From assembly GCA_043746815.1 (NCBI GenBank), contig JAYTQG010000074.1, positions 1-11,002 of the forward strand: a stretch of DNA of 11,002 nucleotides, read 5' to 3'. The stretch is from JAYTQG01 sp043746815 (GTDB taxonomy: Bacteria > Actinomycetota > Thermoleophilia > Miltoncostaeales > Miltoncostaeaceae). Of this stretch, positions 8,342 through 11,002 are shown one piece after another. The position numbers and the translations under genes are program-made. Within the stretch, counting starts at the first letter, position 1; each line of letters opens with the position of its first letter. The notes under the pieces were generated by a model. It saw only the letters and a program-made list of their open reading frames with translations, had not been told where the DNA came from and searched no databases.

Positions 8342-8922
8342 TACCGCTCCGTGCCGTAGAGCGCGTCGGCAATGACGACTTCAAGCTCGTCCGCGGCGAC
8401 CTCGACGTCTTCGTTCACGATGACGTGGTCGAACTCCTCACGGGCCGCCAGTTCTGCGACGCTCTCGTCAAGGCGCTTTGTAATCGACTCCGGCGAATCG
8501 GTCCCGCGTCGGCGAAGCCGCTCAGCGAGTGCCTCCGGTGATGGGGGCGCGATAAAAATGGTGATCGCATCCGGCAGCATCGCCCGAATCGCACGGGCGC
8601 CACGCAGCTCGATCTCGACGACGACCGACTCCCCTTCGGCGAGCGAGTGGTCGATCTCACTGCGCAGGGTTCCGTAGCGGTTACCGGCGTACTCGACATG
8701 CTCCAAGAAGTCACCGGCAACAACGCGACGCTCAAACTCGTCAGCGCTCAGAAAATGGTAATCCTCGCCGTCCGTCTCTCCGGGGCGAACAGTGCGGGTA
8801 GTCGCAGAGGTCGCGAGCGCCAGATCCGCGAAACGCGGGAGAATGGCGTCGATCAGCGTTCCCTTGCCGGCACCTGATGGTCCGGAGATCACGAAGACCC
8901 GCGCAGGTCGGGCGCCACTCAG
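8341..8922 (-). CDS. gmk: Guanylate kinase
   Basis: Phosphorylates GMP (and dGMP) to the diphosphate with ATP, in the cytosol. With the start used here it has 193 residues. The P-loop is GPSGAGKG (14-21). The GMP-binding segment follows as SATTRTVRPGETDGEDYHF, then FLEHVEYAGNRYGT, VEIELRGAR (usually IDVQGA), the lid region RLRRRGTD and DHVIVNED. The start is uncertain. The first ATG/GTG/TTG in frame is GTG 8892, which would begin inside strand 1 (VFVISGPSG) and lacks a ribosome site. In-frame codons extend upstream through RPARVF to CTG 8922, which overlaps the mihF stop as CTGA and has GGAG 11 nt before it. I prefer that start on fold grounds. If GTG 8892 is used, the protein is 183 residues. 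It overlaps coaBC by one base downstream. Confidence 0.95.
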   Translation of the reverse strand: MSGARPARVFVISGPSGAGKGTLIDAILPRFADLALATSATTRTVRPGETDGEDYHFLSADEFERRVVAGDFLEHVEYAGNRYGTLRSEIDHSLAEGESVVVEIELRGARAIRAMLPDAITIFIAPPSPEALAERLRRRGTDSPESITKRLDESVAELAAREEFDHVIVNEDVEVAADELEVVIADALYGTER

Positions 8923-9251
8923 CGGTCGAGCAACTCCAACAACTCGTCGCGCTGACGCGCGGTGAGCCCCCCGATGGTTTTGCCCTGGGCGATGCGACAG
9001 TGATTGAGATATTTGGTGGCTCGCACTTTCCCGCAGCGCGGAACTGCCATCAGGAGGTCCATGACCTTCGCCGTCGAGAGGAAGTCCGGCGGTTTTGAGA
9101 TGACCTCGGTCAAGGTCAGGCGACCCTCTTTCAGGTCGCGCTTGAGGTGGGCGCGCTTCGACCGGATCTCGTTTGCGCGCTGCAGAGCATCGAGACGTTG
9201 ATCGAGCGATCGAGACGGTGCCTGGCCTACGGCCTTTTCTTTGACCGACAT
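8919..9251 (-). CDS. mihF: Actinobacterial integration host factor (mIHF)
   Basis: 110 residues, matching the mIHF family in length and pattern: an N-terminal basic helix (RANEIRSKRAHLKRDLKEG, about 25-43), LTLTEVI, VMDLLMAVPRCGKVRATKYL (63-82) and the C-terminal LTARQRDELLELL. It is a nucleoid-associated protein that binds DNA with little sequence specificity through its helix-two-turn-helix domain. It compacts DNA and, in actinophage systems, assists site-specific recombination. It is unrelated to the heterodimeric HU-type IHF of E. coli. The frame is open far upstream (to 9503), but family alignment and the promoter position both favour ATG 9251, which has no Shine-Dalgarno and lies 8 nt after the -10 box, suggesting a leaderless mRNA. 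It sits directly before gmk, with a 4-nt overlap if gmk starts at CTG. Confidence 0.95.
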   Translation of the reverse strand: MSVKEKAVGQAPSRSLDQRLDALQRANEIRSKRAHLKRDLKEGRLTLTEVISKPPDFLSTAKVMDLLMAVPRCGKVRATKYLNHCRIAQGKTIGGLTARQRDELLELLDR

Positions 9252-9259
9252 ATTCGGCG

Positions 9260-9289
9260 ATTCTAGGTTCGCGAACCGCTGCGCCGCAA
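9260..9289 (-). promoter_or_regulatory. Predicted SigA-type promoter for mihF-gmk-coaBC
   Basis: On the minus strand a -35-like TTGCGG (9289-9284) is followed after 18 bp by a -10 TAGAAT (9265-9260), five of six matches to TATAAT. The start codon ATG 9251 begins 8 nt downstream, where transcription would begin, so the message would be leaderless or nearly so. The 67-nt gap is the only sizeable space before the housekeeping genes. The -35 match is modest. Confidence 0.55.
9266..9277. promoter_or_regulatory. Perfect 12-bp palindrome in the mihF promoter spacer (candidate operator)
   Basis: ggttcgcgaacc is a perfect palindrome that ends immediately next to the -10 box, within the -35/-10 spacer. 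A dimeric protein bound here would block RNA polymerase. The half-sites (GTTC-GC-GAAC) are inverted relative to the GAAC-N4-GTTC of Bacillus/mycobacterial LexA boxes, so I do not assign it to LexA. Confidence 0.4.
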
Positions 9290-9318
9290 CCCCGCTGGGT
9301 GCGAATTTCCCGGCTTTA

Positions 9319-9888
9319 TTAGCGAACGAGCTTCGATATGGCCTTGAATTCGTCTCCACCGGCCTGTTCGAGCATTTCGAAGAGTGCCGTTTCCACACTT
9401 GTGACGTGAACGCCGGCAGCCTCCATCTTCCGCAAACCGAGCGCGCGATTGCCCGGAGTTCGTGAGCTGACGGCGTCGGCAGCGACGTGCACGTGGTGTC
9501 CACGGGCGATCAAATCGAGCGCCGTCTGATTGACGCAGACGTGCGTCTCGACGCCAGCCACGATCCAGGTCGTGCACCCGGATGCGGTGATGGCCTCGTC
9601 AAACGCCGCGACACCACAGGCCGAGAAGCGCATCTTCTCGATGATCGGTGCGTCATCCGGGAGCGCGTCGCCGAGGGCAGCGACCGTCGCCCCGAGGCCC
9701 TTCGGGTACTGCTCGCTGACAAGGACCGGGCGCCCGAGCGTCGCCATCCCCCGAGCGAGGAGGGCAGCTTGACGAACGACCTCGTCGAATCCATCGATCA
9801 CCGGTGCAAACGCGTCTTGGATGTCCACGAGGATGAGGCCGGTGCCTTCGCGGCGAAGGAGCGCGTCGTGGCGGGCGGGGCTGGTCAT
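9319..9888 (-). CDS. Isochorismatase-fold cysteine hydrolase (ISOC1/ISOC2-like)
   Basis: 189 residues of the isochorismatase-like cysteine hydrolase superfamily. The expected Asp-Lys-Cys triad is visible: Asp22 in LVDIQDAF, Lys85 in EKMRFSAC and Cys118 in GVETHVCVNQTALD. EQYPKGLG (59-66), AADAVSSRT and the C-terminal FKAISKLVR are closest in pattern to the eukaryotic and bacterial ISOC1/ISOC2 group, not to nicotinamidase or true isochorismatases. No physiological substrate is firmly established for that group. ATG 9888 is supported by AGGAG nine bases upstream, embedded in the last codons of carB, whose stop is only 3 nt away, so it is very probably co-transcribed with carB. It occupies the slot where pyrF often lies in actinobacteria, but it has no decarboxylase motif and is not a substitute by sequence. 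Confidence 0.9.
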   Translation of the reverse strand: MTSPARHDALLRREGTGLILVDIQDAFAPVIDGFDEVVRQAALLARGMATLGRPVLVSEQYPKGLGATVAALGDALPDDAPIIEKMRFSACGVAAFDEAITASGCTTWIVAGVETHVCVNQTALDLIARGHHVHVAADAVSSRTPGNRALGLRKMEAAGVHVTSVETALFEMLEQAGGDEFKAISKLVR

Positions 9889-9891
9889 CAG

Positions 9892-11002
9892 TCAGTTCTC
9901 CTGGAGGTCTTGAAGCGCGACGGGTGACGAGACACTACCCGCAGCCATGCTGGCGGCGGCGGCGTGTGCGGCGGCCATGGTGGTGATGCAGGCGATGCCG
10001 GCGCGGGTCGCGGCCCGCCGAATCTGGGTGCCGTCGCTCATGTCCTCTGCCGCGCTTGGCGTGTTGATCACCATGCAAATCTCGCCCGAAGCGATCCTAT
10101 CGGCGACGTGTGGAGAGCCCTCGCTGACCTTCTTGACGAGACCAACCGGTATACCGGCGGCGACGAGCGCGGCCGCGGTGCCGCGGGTCGCCGCGATCTG
10201 GAGGCCAACTTCGCTTAGCTGGCGGGCGATCGCGACCGCCTCGCTCTTGTCGCGATCAGCCGCGGAAATGAACACGGTTCCGGACCGCGGCAGGGGTTGT
10301 CCCGCTCCACGTTGGGCCTTCCCGAACGCCTGGGGAAAGGTGTCGGCAATCCCCATCACCTCGCCGGTGGCATGCATCTCCGGTCCGAGCAGCGAATCGG
10401 CGGTCGGCACGCGACGGAAGGGCAGCACCGCCTCCTTCACGCTCACCCGTCGAATTGGAGCAGCGGACGGCAGCCCGAGATCGCCGATCCTCGCACCAAG
10501 CATCAGTCTGAGCGCATGATGAACGAGTGGTGCGCCGGTCGCCTTCGACACGAACGGGATGGTCCGTGACGCCCGCGGGTTCGCTTCAATGACCGAGATC
10601 CGGTCGCCTTGCACGGCGAACTGCACGTTCACGAAACCGACAGCGCCGAGCGCCCCGGCAATCGCGCCCGTCTGTGCCTCGATCTCGCGGATGACATCCG
10701 ACGAGAGCCGCTGGGGGGGAAGGACACAGGCCGAGTCGCCGGAGTGAATTCCCGCAGCCTCAACATGTTCCATCACCGCCGCGACCCATGTCCGCTCGCC
10801 GTCGCAGATCGCATCCACGTCAACCTCGATGGCACCGTCGAGGAATCGGTCCAGCAGGATCGCCCCGCCGGGTCGCTCTCGAACGACGTAGGCGTCGATG
10901 TCGTCCGGCCCGTTGCAAAGCATCATGGCCCGCCCACCGAGGACGTACGAGGGCCGAACGAGGAGCGGGAAACCCACGCGGGCCGCGGTCGCTTGAAGCT
11001 CG
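9892..11002 (-). CDS. carB: Carbamoyl-phosphate synthase large subunit, C-terminal part (truncated by window edge)
   Basis: The 369 visible residues run open to the window end. GTG 10977 is an internal valine, since residues upstream (ELQATAARVGFP) continue the conserved sequence, so the start lies outside. The large subunit (about 1,070 residues when complete) makes carbamoyl phosphate for pyrimidines and arginine from glutamine-derived ammonia, bicarbonate and two ATP. Visible are most of the second ATP-grasp domain, which phosphorylates carbamate (LVRPSYVLGGRAM near the edge, MEHVEAAGIHSGDSAC, EANPRASRTIPFVSK), the linker with LGPEMHATGEVMG, and the C-terminal methylglyoxal-synthase-like regulatory domain (from about SGTVFISAADRDK). 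It ends 3 nt before the hydrolase gene. Confidence 0.97.
   Translation of the reverse strand, partial: ELQATAARVGFPLLVRPSYVLGGRAMMLCNGPDDIDAYVVRERPGGAILLDRFLDGAIEVDVDAICDGERTWVAAVMEHVEAAGIHSGDSACVLPPQRLSSDVIREIEAQTGAIAGALGAVGFVNVQFAVQGDRISVIEANPRASRTIPFVSKATGAPLVHHALRLMLGARIGDLGLPSAAPIRRVSVKEAVLPFRRVPTADSLLGPEMHATGEVMGIADTFPQAFGKAQRGAGQPLPRSGTVFISAADRDKSEAVAIARQLSEVGLQIAATRGTAAALVAAGIPVGLVKKVSEGSPHVADRIASGEICMVINTPSAAEDMSDGTQIRRAATRAGIACITTMAAAHAAAASMAAGSVSSPVALQDLQEN

Noticed and set aside
7301..8359. 352-codon plus-strand open frame
   Set aside because: It is antisense to coaBC, whose motifs are unmistakable; the translation has no recognisable domain and is a by-product of high GC codon bias.
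9252..9503. Upstream extension of the mihF frame
   Set aside because: It overlaps the hydrolase gene and the promoter; mIHF proteins are about 105-110 residues, matching ATG 9251.

Overview
This is a GC-rich bacterial window, best read as an actinobacterial chromosome. The strongest marker is an actinobacterial integration host factor (mIHF) gene between carB and gmk, an arrangement familiar from actinobacterial pyrimidine/nucleotide loci. Which class it belongs to cannot be settled from this sequence. The local order is unusual for the phylum: an isochorismatase-fold hydrolase sits where pyrF is often found, gmk runs directly into coaBC with no rpoZ between them, and no metK follows coaBC. 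That fits a deep-branching or divergent lineage (inference).

Layout from right to left, all on the minus strand. First comes the C-terminal part of carB, cut by the window edge, then an ISOC-type cysteine hydrolase 3 nt downstream. A 67-nt gap follows with a plausible SigA-type promoter and a perfect 12-bp palindrome. Then come mihF, gmk and coaBC, tightly packed. After a 28-nt gap there is a block of envelope or glycan genes: a UPF0104/AglD-like membrane protein (flippase-like), a sugar-nucleotide epimerase, a class I methyltransferase, a second epimerase of the CDP-paratose-2-epimerase-like type, and a DPM1-like family 2 glycosyltransferase. Several junctions overlap by 1 or 4 nt. From mihF to the family 2 glycosyltransferase I see no convincing internal terminator, so housekeeping and glycan genes may share transcripts.

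On the plus strand, converging on this block, is a GT-C (PMT/ArnT-like) membrane glycosyltransferase. Its GTG start overlaps the stop of a four-codon mini-ORF that carries the best Shine-Dalgarno of the region. Divergent from it, at the left end, is a short-chain dehydrogenase of unknown substrate. Positions 1-95 hold no supportable gene.

How the glycan genes could work together (inference): the two epimerases remodel a nucleotide sugar, the methyltransferase may decorate it, the DPM1-like enzyme loads the sugar on polyprenyl phosphate, the UPF0104 protein or a relative helps lipid-linked sugar transport or modification, and the GT-C enzyme transfers the sugar outside the membrane. Each family assignment is solid from motifs. 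The joint pathway, sugar identity and acceptor are not shown by the sequence.

GTG starts dominate here (GT-C, GT2, both epimerases, UPF0104, coaBC), and gmk probably starts at CTG or GTG. Start positions below were chosen from family N-termini, Shine-Dalgarno matches and junction geometry, and several are shorter than the longest open frame.
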